This document shows, piece after piece, positions 8,221-15,350 of a stretch of DNA of 34,135 nt; the stretch's first letter is position 1, and each line of letters opens with the position of its first letter. Made by a program: the position numbers and the translations under genes. This DNA comes from Bacteroidota bacterium (GTDB lineage: Bacteria; Bacteroidota; Bacteroidia; Sphingobacteriales; Sphingobacteriaceae): NCBI GenBank assembly GCA_013288485.1, contig JABDBW010000023.1:1-34135 (forward strand). The letters run 5' to 3'. The notes below the pieces were generated by a model that was not told where the DNA came from, made no database searches, and was given only the letters and a program-made list of their open reading frames with translations.

Positions 8221-9756
8221 TTAATTTAATTTCTTAAATTCATACGGGTCGTATTCAACAAAATCGGCCACTTTAACCCTCACGCTTGTTATTTTTCCAT
8301 TTTGAAAGGTAAAGTTGAAAACTGTTTTACCATATACCGGGTCAGAAAAAGTGGCATAAAACCTATTGCCGCCTAACGGCTGCAGGTGCACAAACATTTT
8401 TGTATGATGTTCGAAACGCATTTCAAGGTCATTGTTTTCGCCGGGCGTAACAACCATATTACCATATAGGTCATTATAATATTTGCCGGTATAATTAACC
8501 ACAGGCAGTGCAGGCGGCAAATTTAACGCGACCGAATCGCGCAGTTTTTTATTAACTTTCTGCTCGTCGGCTGCATGGGCCTTGTATTGGTTTAAATAAG
8601 CATCACTATAATTACGGTATTGCATTTTAAAATAGGCATCCATGATCTCCCAGCGCAACGCTTCATAAAATTCGTTTTGATCGGTATTGGTTAATATAAT
8701 AATACCTAATTGATCCTGCGGTACCAATGTCACTGATGATACGTAACCGTTTACGCCGCCATCATGCATAATAAGGTGGTGGCCAGAATAATCCTGTATA
8801 AACCAACCCAGCCCGTATAATTCATAATCAGTTTCGCCATTTAAATGATGTACGCTGCCTACAATATCCTGCGCCTGCCTGGTAGCTTGTATCGCTGCTG
8901 CCGGTATTACTTGCCGGGCACCTACCTTTCCATTATTTAATAAAGCCAATACCCATTTGCTCATATCATTTACCGACGAGCAAATGCCACCCGCGGGGGC
9001 CAGGCCATCCAGCTGTGCGTAAGGTATAGCGGTAAGGCGCTCATCTACAATAGTATGGGGTACTGTTCTGTTTAATGATTTGGGCATATCTTCGGTTAAC
9101 GCTAAAGTATTGCCCATGCCAAGCGGCGCGAAAATATTTTCTTTTAAATAAACCTCCCATGATTTGCCGGTTACCCGCGGGATGATCTCACCGGCAGTTA
9201 AAAAGGCCGAATTGGTATATCCCCATTTAGTTCTGAAAGGATAGGTAGCCTTCATGCGGCCCAGTTTTTCAATTATTTGCTGACGGGTAAGATTGGTATT
9301 ATAAAAGGTAAAATCGCCCTGGAAGGTTTTAAAACCCAGCCTGTGGCATAGCAGGTCGCGGATGATAGCCTGCTCGCCCGCCGCTTTGTTTTCAAGTTTA
9401 AAATTGGGCAGGTATTTGGTCACATTATCGTCAAGCGAGAGCTTCTTCTCTTCCTGCAACATGGCAAGCGCGGTCGCGGTAAATGCCTTGGTATTACTGC
9501 CTATCATGAACAGGGTATTTTCGTCAACCTTATTGGCAAGCCCAAGTTCTTTAACGCCGTAGCCCTTCATCACTACTATCTTATTATCTTTTATTACACA
9601 AACAGCCGCTCCTGGAATGCGCCATTTAGTTAATGCCCGGTTTACATACACATCAAGGCTATCGTTAATAAATGATGAGCTTCTGTCTACCCCCTGCGCA
9701 TGTGTTACCGATAGCCATAGAAGGCAATAGATTATTAAAAAAAGTTTCTTTTTCAT
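8221..9756 (-). CDS. Serine hydrolase, class C beta-lactamase / PBP4-like fold
   Basis: This 511-residue exported enzyme has a signal MKKKLFLIIYCLLWLSVTHAQ; the ATG at 9756 is preferred to the one at 9765, which only adds three residues. The catalytic motifs of the beta-lactamase/transpeptidase family are present: S87-N-T-K90 (nucleophile and general base), Y180-T-N182, and H331-D-G-G in place of the KTG box. The last ~110 residues form a DUF3471-like beta domain (YTGKYYNDLYGNMVV). Related proteins include esterases, D-aminopeptidases and peptidoglycan DD-peptidases, so true beta-lactamase activity should not be assumed from the fold. It probably acts in the periplasm or at the cell surface. 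Confidence 0.9.
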   Translation of the reverse strand: MKKKLFLIIYCLLWLSVTHAQGVDRSSSFINDSLDVYVNRALTKWRIPGAAVCVIKDNKIVVMKGYGVKELGLANKVDENTLFMIGSNTKAFTATALAMLQEEKKLSLDDNVTKYLPNFKLENKAAGEQAIIRDLLCHRLGFKTFQGDFTFYNTNLTRQQIIEKLGRMKATYPFRTKWGYTNSAFLTAGEIIPRVTGKSWEVYLKENIFAPLGMGNTLALTEDMPKSLNRTVPHTIVDERLTAIPYAQLDGLAPAGGICSSVNDMSKWVLALLNNGKVGARQVIPAAAIQATRQAQDIVGSVHHLNGETDYELYGLGWFIQDYSGHHLIMHDGGVNGYVSSVTLVPQDQLGIIILTNTDQNEFYEALRWEIMDAYFKMQYRNYSDAYLNQYKAHAADEQKVNKKLRDSVALNLPPALPVVNYTGKYYNDLYGNMVVTPGENNDLEMRFEHHTKMFVHLQPLGGNRFYATFSDPVYGKTVFNFTFQNGKITSVRVKVADFVEYDPYEFKKLN

Positions 9757-9803
9757 TAAGATCATTTTTTTGTTTTTGATGATGTTAACAATGTGCTAAT
9801 TTA

Positions 9804-9932
9804 ATGAAAAGCGACCCTAAAGTGCTTATTCAACTAAAACAACAACGTCAAATGATGGAAAAAGATTGGTATTATTTTACAATAATTTATATGCTTAAAG
9901 GAAATTGGCGGTTAATACAAACCAGATTTTAG
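9804..9932 (+). CDS. Possible 42-residue ORF between two minus-strand genes
   Basis: The frame runs from an ATG at 9804 to TAG at 9932 and would encode a basic/aromatic peptide, MKSDPKVLIQLKQQRQMM and then a W-Y-Y-F rich half. No family is recognised and no clear promoter was seen. It fills most of the 186-base gap between ssb and the hydrolase gene. A chance ORF is at least as likely as a gene. Confidence 0.2.
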   Translation: MKSDPKVLIQLKQQRQMMEKDWYYFTIIYMLKGNWRLIQTRF

Positions 9933-9942
9933 ATAGGATGCT

Positions 9943-10353
9943 TTATAAAGAAATGTCGTCTGAACCAACCCCGTTGTCACTTCCTTTCAATGCATGAGGG
10001 GAATAATGATCAGGTTCAAAATCCGTTTTACGGCCCAGCATGGTAAAGTTTTCGGCCACCACTTCGGTAGTATATTTTTTTATACCGTCCTTATCTTCGA
10101 ATGACCGTGTACGTAATTTGCCTTCAATGTAAACCAACTTGCCTTTTTGCAAAAATTTAGCGGCCACTTCGGCAAGGCTTCTCCACAATACAATATTATG
10201 CCATTCGGTTTGTTCAACTTTTTTACCATCCTTATTAAAAGTTTCGGAAGTAGCCAGCGGGAAACTCGCTACCGATACACCACCTTCTAACTGGCGTATT
10301 TCAGGGTCCTTGCCCAAATGGCCAACAAGTATAACCTTATTAATTCCCGACAT
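9943..10353 (-). CDS. ssb: Single-stranded DNA-binding protein
   Basis: This 136-residue protein has the OB-fold of bacterial SSB: N-terminal MSGINKVILVGHLGKDPEIR, then WHNIVLWRSLAEVA and the G-x-L-R-T-R-S-F strand. SSB coats single-stranded DNA during replication and repair and recruits partner proteins through its acidic C-terminal tip. That tip reads D-D-I-S-L here rather than the usual D-D-I/L-P-F, and the linker before it is short. It lies directly after mutY on the same strand with a short gap. A near-consensus -7 element (TACCTTTA, minus strand, 10371-10378) lies before its ATG, so it may also have its own promoter. Confidence 0.95.
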   Translation of the reverse strand: MSGINKVILVGHLGKDPEIRQLEGGVSVASFPLATSETFNKDGKKVEQTEWHNIVLWRSLAEVAAKFLQKGKLVYIEGKLRTRSFEDKDGIKKYTTEVVAENFTMLGRKTDFEPDHYSPHALKGSDNGVGSDDISL

Positions 10354-10370
10354 ATTTTTAATGTATGATT

Positions 10371-10378
10371 TAAAGGTA
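10371..10378 (-). promoter_or_regulatory. Candidate -7 element for ssb
   Basis: On the minus strand the sequence is TACCTTTA, one mismatch from TAnnTTTG, about 17 bases before the ssb ATG. It is suggestive only. Confidence 0.3.
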
Positions 10379-10388
10379 CATTTAAATT

Positions 10389-11432
10389 CTAATTTAAAAA
10401 ATTATCTAAAAATAGAAAAATCACCTTTGAAAGCGCTAATTTTTTTATTTTTTCTATTTTAATGAAATCCCAGTTCTTTTTAACTTTTAAAGGCCGCTGC
10501 TGTAAATAAATAAAGCGTACATATAAATGCTGGTGTGTGAGTATATGTTTTTTTACTGAGATGCTTGCAGGCATTTTAATGTCGTCACCAAAAAACGCTA
10601 CAGTTTCGGGCAGGGCCAGCAGCTCATTGAGCGATAACAAAGATGCAGTTTCTATTAACGGAAGATCGTACATGTTGGCCCAAATGTCGCTTTCATCCCT
10701 TTTATTCATCAAAATACTGTCGCCATCGGTATAGAAAAAGTAGTTAAAAAAACGCTCTTTTATCTTTATTTTATTGATCTTAACAGGTAATTCGGCCACA
10801 GCATGGTGTGCAAAAGCGTAGCACGCGCTATTAACGGGACAAATGGCACAGGCCGGATTTTTAGGCTTGCAAAGCATGGCCCCAAACTCCATTATTGCCT
10901 GGTTGTGTAGTGCAGGGTTTTTCTTATTCAACAAATCGTTAGCGGTGGCTTGAAATATTTTTTTACCCTTGCTGCTATTTATAGGTTCGGTAATGCCAAA
11001 GTAGCGGGCTATAACCCGGTATACATTGCCATCAACCACGGCCTTTGCTTCGTTTGCCGAAAAGGAAGCAATGGCTGCGGCAGTATATTCGCCTATACCT
11101 TTCAGTTTGATGAGCTGATCGTACGTCTTAGGGAATTCACCATTATGCTGTTCGTGCACAATGCGGGCCGTTTTAAGCATGTTGCGGCCCCGCGAATAAT
11201 AACCCAGGCCCTGCCATAATTTTAATATTTCGTCCTCATCAGCAGCCGCGAAACTGCTTACGTCGGGATATTTTTCAACAAAGCGATAAAAATAAGGTAG
11301 CCCCTGGTCTACTCGGGTTTGCTGCAAAATAACCTCGGAGAGCCATATAATATAGGCGTCGGAAGTATCGCGCCAGGGCAGGTCGCGTTTGTTTTTATTG
11401 TACCAGTTTACCAGTTCGCCGGAGAAATCCAT
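10389..11432 (-). CDS. mutY: A/G-specific adenine DNA glycosylase
   Basis: MutY removes adenine mispaired with 8-oxoguanine. The start is placed at the ATG at 11432 (MDFSGELVNWYNKNKRDLPW), giving 347 residues; the upstream TTG at 11441 is unnecessary. It shows the EVILQQTRV substrate loop, the helix-hairpin-helix LKGIGEYTAAAI, the catalytic aspartate in V-V-D-G-N-V, and a complete [4Fe-4S] loop C-x6-C-x2-C-x5-C (CKPKNPACAICPVNSAC). The C-terminal third is a NUDIX-like 8-oxoG recognition domain (HILTHQHLYVRF). It is divergent from the HU gene. A TAnnTTTG element lies very close to the start (see findings). Confidence 0.97.
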   Translation of the reverse strand: MDFSGELVNWYNKNKRDLPWRDTSDAYIIWLSEVILQQTRVDQGLPYFYRFVEKYPDVSSFAAADEDEILKLWQGLGYYSRGRNMLKTARIVHEQHNGEFPKTYDQLIKLKGIGEYTAAAIASFSANEAKAVVDGNVYRVIARYFGITEPINSSKGKKIFQATANDLLNKKNPALHNQAIMEFGAMLCKPKNPACAICPVNSACYAFAHHAVAELPVKINKIKIKERFFNYFFYTDGDSILMNKRDESDIWANMYDLPLIETASLLSLNELLALPETVAFFGDDIKMPASISVKKHILTHQHLYVRFIYLQQRPLKVKKNWDFIKIEKIKKLALSKVIFLFLDNFLN

Positions 11433-11438
11433 GTAAGG

Positions 11439-11446
11439 CAAAAATA
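11439..11446 (-). promoter_or_regulatory. Candidate -7 element just upstream of mutY
   Basis: On the minus strand the sequence is TATTTTTG, an exact TAnnTTTG match ending 6 bases before the mutY ATG. If used, transcription would begin at or near the start codon. Confidence 0.35.
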
Positions 11447-11550
11447 TGGGAATAAGTGCTTAACGGCGTGAACTTTGTAAAGATTATATGACCGTTGTTA
11501 GTCAAAATAAAAAAAATGTAGAATTATTTCGCTGTTTCGCAAATAAGCGA

Positions 11551-11558
11551 TACTTTTG
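11551..11558 (+). promoter_or_regulatory. -7 element upstream of the HU gene
   Basis: TACTTTTG is an exact TAnnTTTG match and is followed by GCAACC, closely resembling the aspS promoter at 4739. It lies 50 bases before the HU ATG and probably drives the HU / TPR / small basic protein / rng group. Confidence 0.65.
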
Positions 11559-11608
11559 CAACCCTAAATAAGTTAAGTAATTACGTATTTTAATAAAAGA
11601 AAAAGGAC

Positions 11609-11902
11609 ATGACTAAAGCAGAAATTATAACTGAAATCTCATCTAAAACAGGAATTGAGAAGGTTGACGTACAAGAAACAGTTGAGGCATTTTTTAAGGT
11701 TATTAAGAATTCAATGGTAGGCGGCGAAAATGTTTATGTTAGGGGGTTCGGAAGTTTTGTTGTAAAGAAAAGGGCTAAAAAAACAGCGCGTAACATTTCA
11801 AAAAACACTGCGATAATTATTCCTGAGCATTTTGTGCCAAGCTTTAAACCGGCTAAAACTTTTGTAGAAAAAGTTAAATCAGGCAACAAAGCAACCAAAT
11901 AA
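11609..11902 (+). CDS. HU/IHF family nucleoid DNA-binding protein
   Basis: This 97-residue protein starts MTKAEIITEISSKTGIEK and shows the HU/IHF layout: two N-terminal dimerisation helices, then the G-F-G-S-F hinge (VYVRGFGSFVVKKR) leading into the DNA-wrapping beta arm, and a C-terminal helix (SFKPAKTFVEKV). The arm carries N-I-S-K-N-T in the region where HU/IHF have R-N-P-x-T-G, so the intercalating proline is not obvious. Such Bacteroidota proteins are often labelled IHF beta. It bends and compacts DNA as a dimer. It lies ten bases upstream of the TPR gene, so co-transcription is likely. Confidence 0.95.
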   Translation: MTKAEIITEISSKTGIEKVDVQETVEAFFKVIKNSMVGGENVYVRGFGSFVVKKRAKKTARNISKNTAIIIPEHFVPSFKPAKTFVEKVKSGNKATK

Positions 11903-11912
11903 ATAAGCAGCT

Positions 11913-12767
11913 ATGAATAAAAAACAAATAGTTGTTATTATAGCCATTGTGGCTGTTATGGGCTATTTGTATTCATTACCTGTAAGAGGCTTAATAAAGC
12001 CCGGCGCGGTGCGCGATAATGAAAAAGGGACAGCGGTTAAGCAACAGTCGCCGCCGAGTGTTGCTGTTACGGTATCAACGGTATCTGAAACGGCTAAAGT
12101 TGCAATAGGCGCGGCTTTATCGGCAAAGATCAATGACCTTGAGGGCCGTTTAAAAAACACCGCCAACGATGCCGACAAACTAAAGCTTGAAAAGCAGCTG
12201 GCTACGCAATGGGATGATGTTAACCAGCCTGCGCCGGCGGCATTTTATTATATGGAGATTGCCCGGAAAGAAAACATCCTGACCGACTGGTTAAATGCCG
12301 GCAACCGTTTTAATGATGCCTATAAGCTTACACAGGATACTACGGTAATGCCTGCGTATATAACCAATTCTGTTGAAGCTTTTCAAAATGTGCTGAAACT
12401 GAAGCCCGAAAGTTTAGATGGTAAAACGGGCCTCGGTGTTGCCTATGTAAACGGAGGGGCAACCCCTATGCAAGGCATAGCTTTATTGCTCGAAGTGGTT
12501 AAGCAGGACCCCAATAATGAAAGTGCAAACCTCAATTTGGGTTTGTTCTCTATGAAATCAAGGCAGTATGATAAGGCTGTGCAGCGCTTTAAAACCATTA
12601 TTGCGCACAAGCCCGAATTTGAACCCTACTTTTACCTTGCTGAAAGTTATAAGCAGTTAGGAGAAAAAACAGAAGCGATTGCCGCTTACGAAAAATGCAA
12701 AGAATTAATGCCCGACCCTGTTTTTGGTCAGCGCATTGATCAATATATTAAGGAATTAAAAAATTAA
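11913..12767 (+). CDS. Membrane-anchored tetratricopeptide-repeat protein
   Basis: This 284-residue protein has one N-terminal transmembrane segment (IVVIIAIVAVMGYLYSLPV), so it is probably anchored in the inner membrane with the rest outside the cytoplasm. The C-terminal two thirds are TPR-like helical repeats, for example LDGKTGLGVAYVNGGATPMQ, SANLNLGLFSMKSRQYDKAV and PYFYLAESYKQLGEKTEAIA. TPR arrays serve as protein-protein scaffolds; no catalytic domain is present and the partner is unknown. It is sandwiched between HU and the 29-residue basic protein, an arrangement I recall from other Bacteroidota. Confidence 0.88.
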   Translation: MNKKQIVVIIAIVAVMGYLYSLPVRGLIKPGAVRDNEKGTAVKQQSPPSVAVTVSTVSETAKVAIGAALSAKINDLEGRLKNTANDADKLKLEKQLATQWDDVNQPAPAAFYYMEIARKENILTDWLNAGNRFNDAYKLTQDTTVMPAYITNSVEAFQNVLKLKPESLDGKTGLGVAYVNGGATPMQGIALLLEVVKQDPNNESANLNLGLFSMKSRQYDKAVQRFKTIIAHKPEFEPYFYLAESYKQLGEKTEAIAAYEKCKELMPDPVFGQRIDQYIKELKN

Positions 12768-12787
12768 CAGTTTAAAAAATTATTATT

Positions 12788-12877
12788 ATGCCAAGCGGTA
12801 AAAAACGTAAAAGACACAAAATGGCCACCCATAAACGCAAAAAGCGTTTAAGAAAAAACAGGCATAAAAAGAAATAG
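12788..12877 (+). CDS. 29-residue AURKAIP1/COX24-like ribosome-associated protein
   Basis: It encodes a 29-residue, extremely basic protein: MPSGKKRKRHKMATHKRKKR, then LRKNRHKKK. The pattern K-K-R-K-R-H-K-M-x-x-H-K-R-K-K-R matches the COX24_C / AURKAIP1 domain. In mitochondria this is ribosomal protein mS38, and in some bacteria a small ribosomal protein (bS22 type). Members of exactly this size occur in Bacteroidota, commonly just before the RNase G gene (recollection). It starts 20 bases after the TPR stop. At 90 bases it is easily missed by automatic gene callers, but the composition and context make it convincing. Confidence 0.85.
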   Translation: MPSGKKRKRHKMATHKRKKRLRKNRHKKK

Positions 12878-13012
12878 GCAGGCTATTAAGCACCTTATTT
12901 TATGCCCGCTTTTATAGCGGTGAAATGCCCTAAATTATTGTTTTTTGCCCTATTATTTAATACGCGGTAACTGGTAAATACCAGGATGCCATTTTAAGAA
13001 ATGGAGTAGCAG

Positions 13013-14566
13013 TTGATAAAAGAATTAATTATCGATTCATCCCCCAACGGGGCTACTATTGCATTATTACAGGATAAACAACTTGTAGAGCTACATAAAG
13101 AGCAGATCAGCAACAACTATACCGTTGGCGATCTATACCTGGGACGGATTAAAAAAATAATGCCCGGATTAAATGCTGCCTTTGTTGATGTAGGCTATGA
13201 GAAGGATGCTTTTCTGCATTATCTTGATCTTGGTCCGCAGGTTCAAAGCCTGCTTAAATTAACCAAGCAAGTGCGTAGTGGTGGTTACCAGTCAAAGCTT
13301 TTAGATAACTTTAAGCTGGATGGGGATATTAATAAAAGCGGGAAGATTGGTGAAATTGTAACCAAGAACCAGCTTATTCCTGTACAGATAGCTAAGGAGC
13401 CCATATCAACCAAGGGCCCCCGTTTAAGTTCCGACCTGTCTATTGCCGGCCGCTATGTGGTATTGGTGCCGTTTTCTGATGTGATCTCTATTTCTAAAAA
13501 AATAAAGAGCAACACCGAGCGTAACCGCTTGCGCAAGATAATAGAAAGCATAAAGCCCAAAAACTTTGGTGTAATTATCCGTACCGTATCTGAGGGAAAA
13601 GGTGTTGCTGAAATGCAGAAGGACCTGCTCGACCTGGTATCAAAATGGGAATCATTTATAACCCGCCTGCCAACCGTTGAGCCCGGTAAAAAAGTGTTAG
13701 GCGAAATTGGCCGTACATCAACTATCCTGAGAGATATACTAAGCCCCGATTTTCAGCATATCTATTTAAACGATCCCGATCTGTACGAGGAAATTCGCGC
13801 ATACGTTCAAAATATTTCGCCCGAGCTGGAAAATATCGTCCGTTTACACAAACATAAGGAGCCCATATTTGAGCATTATGGCATTGATAAACAAATAAAG
13901 GGGGCTTTTGGTAAAACGGTAAATTTAGCCGGCGGCGCTTACCTGGTAATTGAGCATACAGAGGCCCTGCATGTTATTGACGTTAACAGCGGCAACCGCA
14001 CAGCAAATAAAGAGAACCAGGAGGAAAACGCTTTCCAGGTAAATAAGGAAGCGGCCAAAGAAATTGCCCGTCAGCTGCGCCTGCGCGATATGGGCGGAAT
14101 TGTGGTGATTGATTTTATTGACATGCACAAGCCGAATAACCGTAAAGATCTGTTTGATTTTTTACGGGCCGAAATGGCGCTCGACCGTGCCAAGCATACT
14201 ATTTTACCGCCGAGTAAATTCGGGTTGGTGCAAATTACCCGCCAGCGGGTGAGGCCCGAAATGAATATTGTTACCAGCGAGGTTTGCCCCGCCTGCCACG
14301 GCACCGGTACCATAAGGCCAACTATTTTATTGCTGGATGATATTGAGAACAACTTCAACTTTATTTTGGTTGAACAGAACGAAAAAGGAATAACTCTCAG
14401 CGTTCACCCATATATAGAGGCCTATATTAAAAAGGGCTTTATTTTTACCCGCCAGGTAAAATGGTTCTTTAAATACGGGCAATGGATAAAGGTTAAAAGC
14501 AACCCGGCTTACCAGATCACCGAATTTCATTTTTTCTCGTCGAAGGATGAGGAAATTAAGTTGTAA
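13013..14566 (+). CDS. rng: Ribonuclease G/E family endoribonuclease
   Basis: This 517-residue endoribonuclease processes rRNA precursors and mRNA. The protein begins IKELIIDSSPNGATIALLQ, as expected for Bacteroidota RNase G. The only start is TTG at 13013: an in-frame ATG at 13001 is cut off by TAG at 13007. An S1 RNA-binding domain (GDLYLGRIKKIMPGLNAAFV) is interrupted by a roughly 60-residue insertion around residues 78-135. The catalytic magnesium-binding aspartates are D323 (VIDVNSG) and D367 (VVIDFID), and the zinc-link cysteines are C425 and C428 (CPACHGTG). There is no RNase E-like C-terminal scaffold. It lies 135 bases downstream of the 29-residue basic protein gene. Confidence 0.96.
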   Translation: MIKELIIDSSPNGATIALLQDKQLVELHKEQISNNYTVGDLYLGRIKKIMPGLNAAFVDVGYEKDAFLHYLDLGPQVQSLLKLTKQVRSGGYQSKLLDNFKLDGDINKSGKIGEIVTKNQLIPVQIAKEPISTKGPRLSSDLSIAGRYVVLVPFSDVISISKKIKSNTERNRLRKIIESIKPKNFGVIIRTVSEGKGVAEMQKDLLDLVSKWESFITRLPTVEPGKKVLGEIGRTSTILRDILSPDFQHIYLNDPDLYEEIRAYVQNISPELENIVRLHKHKEPIFEHYGIDKQIKGAFGKTVNLAGGAYLVIEHTEALHVIDVNSGNRTANKENQEENAFQVNKEAAKEIARQLRLRDMGGIVVIDFIDMHKPNNRKDLFDFLRAEMALDRAKHTILPPSKFGLVQITRQRVRPEMNIVTSEVCPACHGTGTIRPTILLLDDIENNFNFILVEQNEKGITLSVHPYIEAYIKKGFIFTRQVKWFFKYGQWIKVKSNPAYQITEFHFFSSKDEEIKL

Positions 14567-14568
14567 AT

Positions 14569-14760
14569 GTGGCGCCTCAAATCACGCGATTTTGTATCCA
14601 TCCGCATAAAGTAACCGCATCGTATAAATTGAATATTCACTTTGTTAAAAGTTTACTAAAAGAAGGTGGGGGTATGCTGTTGACGAATGACGGGGCCAAA
14701 ATACCCATCTCGTGTCAAAATAATGATGAAGTGAAGGTGGCTTTGAGGCGGGTGTTGTAG
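14569..14760 (+). pseudogene. Probable remnant of a LytTR-domain response regulator
   Basis: A 63-codon frame begins two bases after the rng stop. Its second half, HFVKSLLKEGGGMLLTND then GAKIPISCQNNDEV, follows the C-terminal part of LytTR DNA-binding domains, where I-H-x-S-Y-x-V-N-x-x-x-V-K is followed by a G-G beta hairpin and I-P-I/V-S. The receiver domain and first half of LytTR are absent, and the conserved S-R-R-K near the end reads S-C-Q-N. It is therefore best read as the 3' tail of a deleted regulator gene. A chance ORF is the alternative. Confidence 0.45.
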
Positions 14761-14767
14761 AGAGGAA

Positions 14768-15061
14768 TTAAAGCTTGAACCTTTTAGGATCTCGCCGGGT
14801 GTCCCAAATGGTAATAATCTCTATGTAAGTATCATTTATTTGATAATAGATGAGATAGTCTCTAACGATCAGAAATCGGACGTCTTCGATCTGAACTGAC
14901 TTTCCTATATATGGAGCTTTTGGTAGCAGATTAATATTAACTAAAAATTCCTGGCTGAGCTTTATGCTGTAAACTTTCGATTTATTTCTATTGGCCCAAT
15001 ATTCCAAAATCTCTAATCTTTCCTGGCGAGCCCTAATAGACCACTTTATTTTTTTAACCAT
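14768..15061 (-). CDS. Type II toxin, RelE/ParE family
   Basis: This 97-residue basic protein starts MVKKIKWSIRARQERLEILEYW. It has the RelE/ParE layout: an N-terminal strand with two helices (RQERLEILEYWANRNKSKVYS), then L-P-x-x-P-Y-I-G-K, then strands VRFLIVRDYLIYYQ and IEIITIWDTRRDPKRF. The R-x-Y-x-I-x-Y and D-x-R-x-x-P endings are typical of ParE toxins. ParE members inhibit gyrase and RelE members cleave mRNA; which applies cannot be told from sequence. The start overlaps the end of the antitoxin gene by 16 bases, implying translational coupling. Confidence 0.9.
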   Translation of the reverse strand: MVKKIKWSIRARQERLEILEYWANRNKSKVYSIKLSQEFLVNINLLPKAPYIGKSVQIEDVRFLIVRDYLIYYQINDTYIEIITIWDTRRDPKRFKL

Positions 15062-15285
15062 TCATTAATTTCTCTTGTTGCTTCTTCATGAGATATCCAT
15101 TGACCATTTTTTATTTGTTCTATCCCATCTTTAACCGCTTCAATCTCATCCGCGCTCATTATGTAAGTTCCGTTATTAACCGCCAGTTCAAGTTCGACTG
15201 TATGCGCAAGGCTATCCAGTAACTCCTCGTCATTGATACTGTTGATCTGTGCTATAAGCTTTTCTTTTAATTCAATAACTGTCAT
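15046..15285 (-). CDS. Antitoxin of the ParE-type module
   Basis: This 79-residue acidic protein is encoded upstream of, and overlapping, the toxin gene, the usual antitoxin-first order. It is helical (IELKEKLIAQINSINDEELL), and its C-terminus EEATREINEWLKK resembles antitoxin tails that wrap ParE/RelE toxins. No helix-turn-helix or ribbon-helix-helix is obvious in the N-terminus, so autoregulation by this protein is uncertain. It has a strong Shine-Dalgarno sequence, unusual among the genes here. Confidence 0.85.
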   Translation of the reverse strand: MTVIELKEKLIAQINSINDEELLDSLAHTVELELAVNNGTYIMSADEIEAVKDGIEQIKNGQWISHEEATREINEWLKK

Positions 15286-15292
15286 AATATTG

Positions 15293-15298
15293 CCTCCT
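15293..15298 (-). promoter_or_regulatory. Perfect Shine-Dalgarno site of the antitoxin gene
   Basis: On the minus strand the sequence is AGGAGG, seven bases before the antitoxin ATG at 15285. Bacteroidota genes rarely have such sites, because their ribosomes sequester the anti-SD sequence; I saw no comparable site before the other genes in this window. Confidence 0.75.
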
Positions 15299-15334
15299 AA
15301 TCAAATTTACATATAATCTATCAAATCCAAAACC

Positions 15335-15342
15335 TATATTTG
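15335..15342 (+). promoter_or_regulatory. -7 element of the thiamine operon
   Basis: TATATTTG is an exact TAnnTTTG match. Its last base is 8 bases before the first nucleotides of the TPP riboswitch, so the transcript would begin right at the aptamer's P1 stem. That is a good fit for the promoter of this operon. Confidence 0.7.
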
Positions 15343-15350
15343 CTTCATAA

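Noticed and set aside
8221..9756. Antibiotic-resistance beta-lactamase
   Set aside because: The fold and S-x-x-K / Y-x-N / H-x-G motifs are shared with many esterases and peptidases, and the DUF3471-like tail points away from a classical resistance enzyme.
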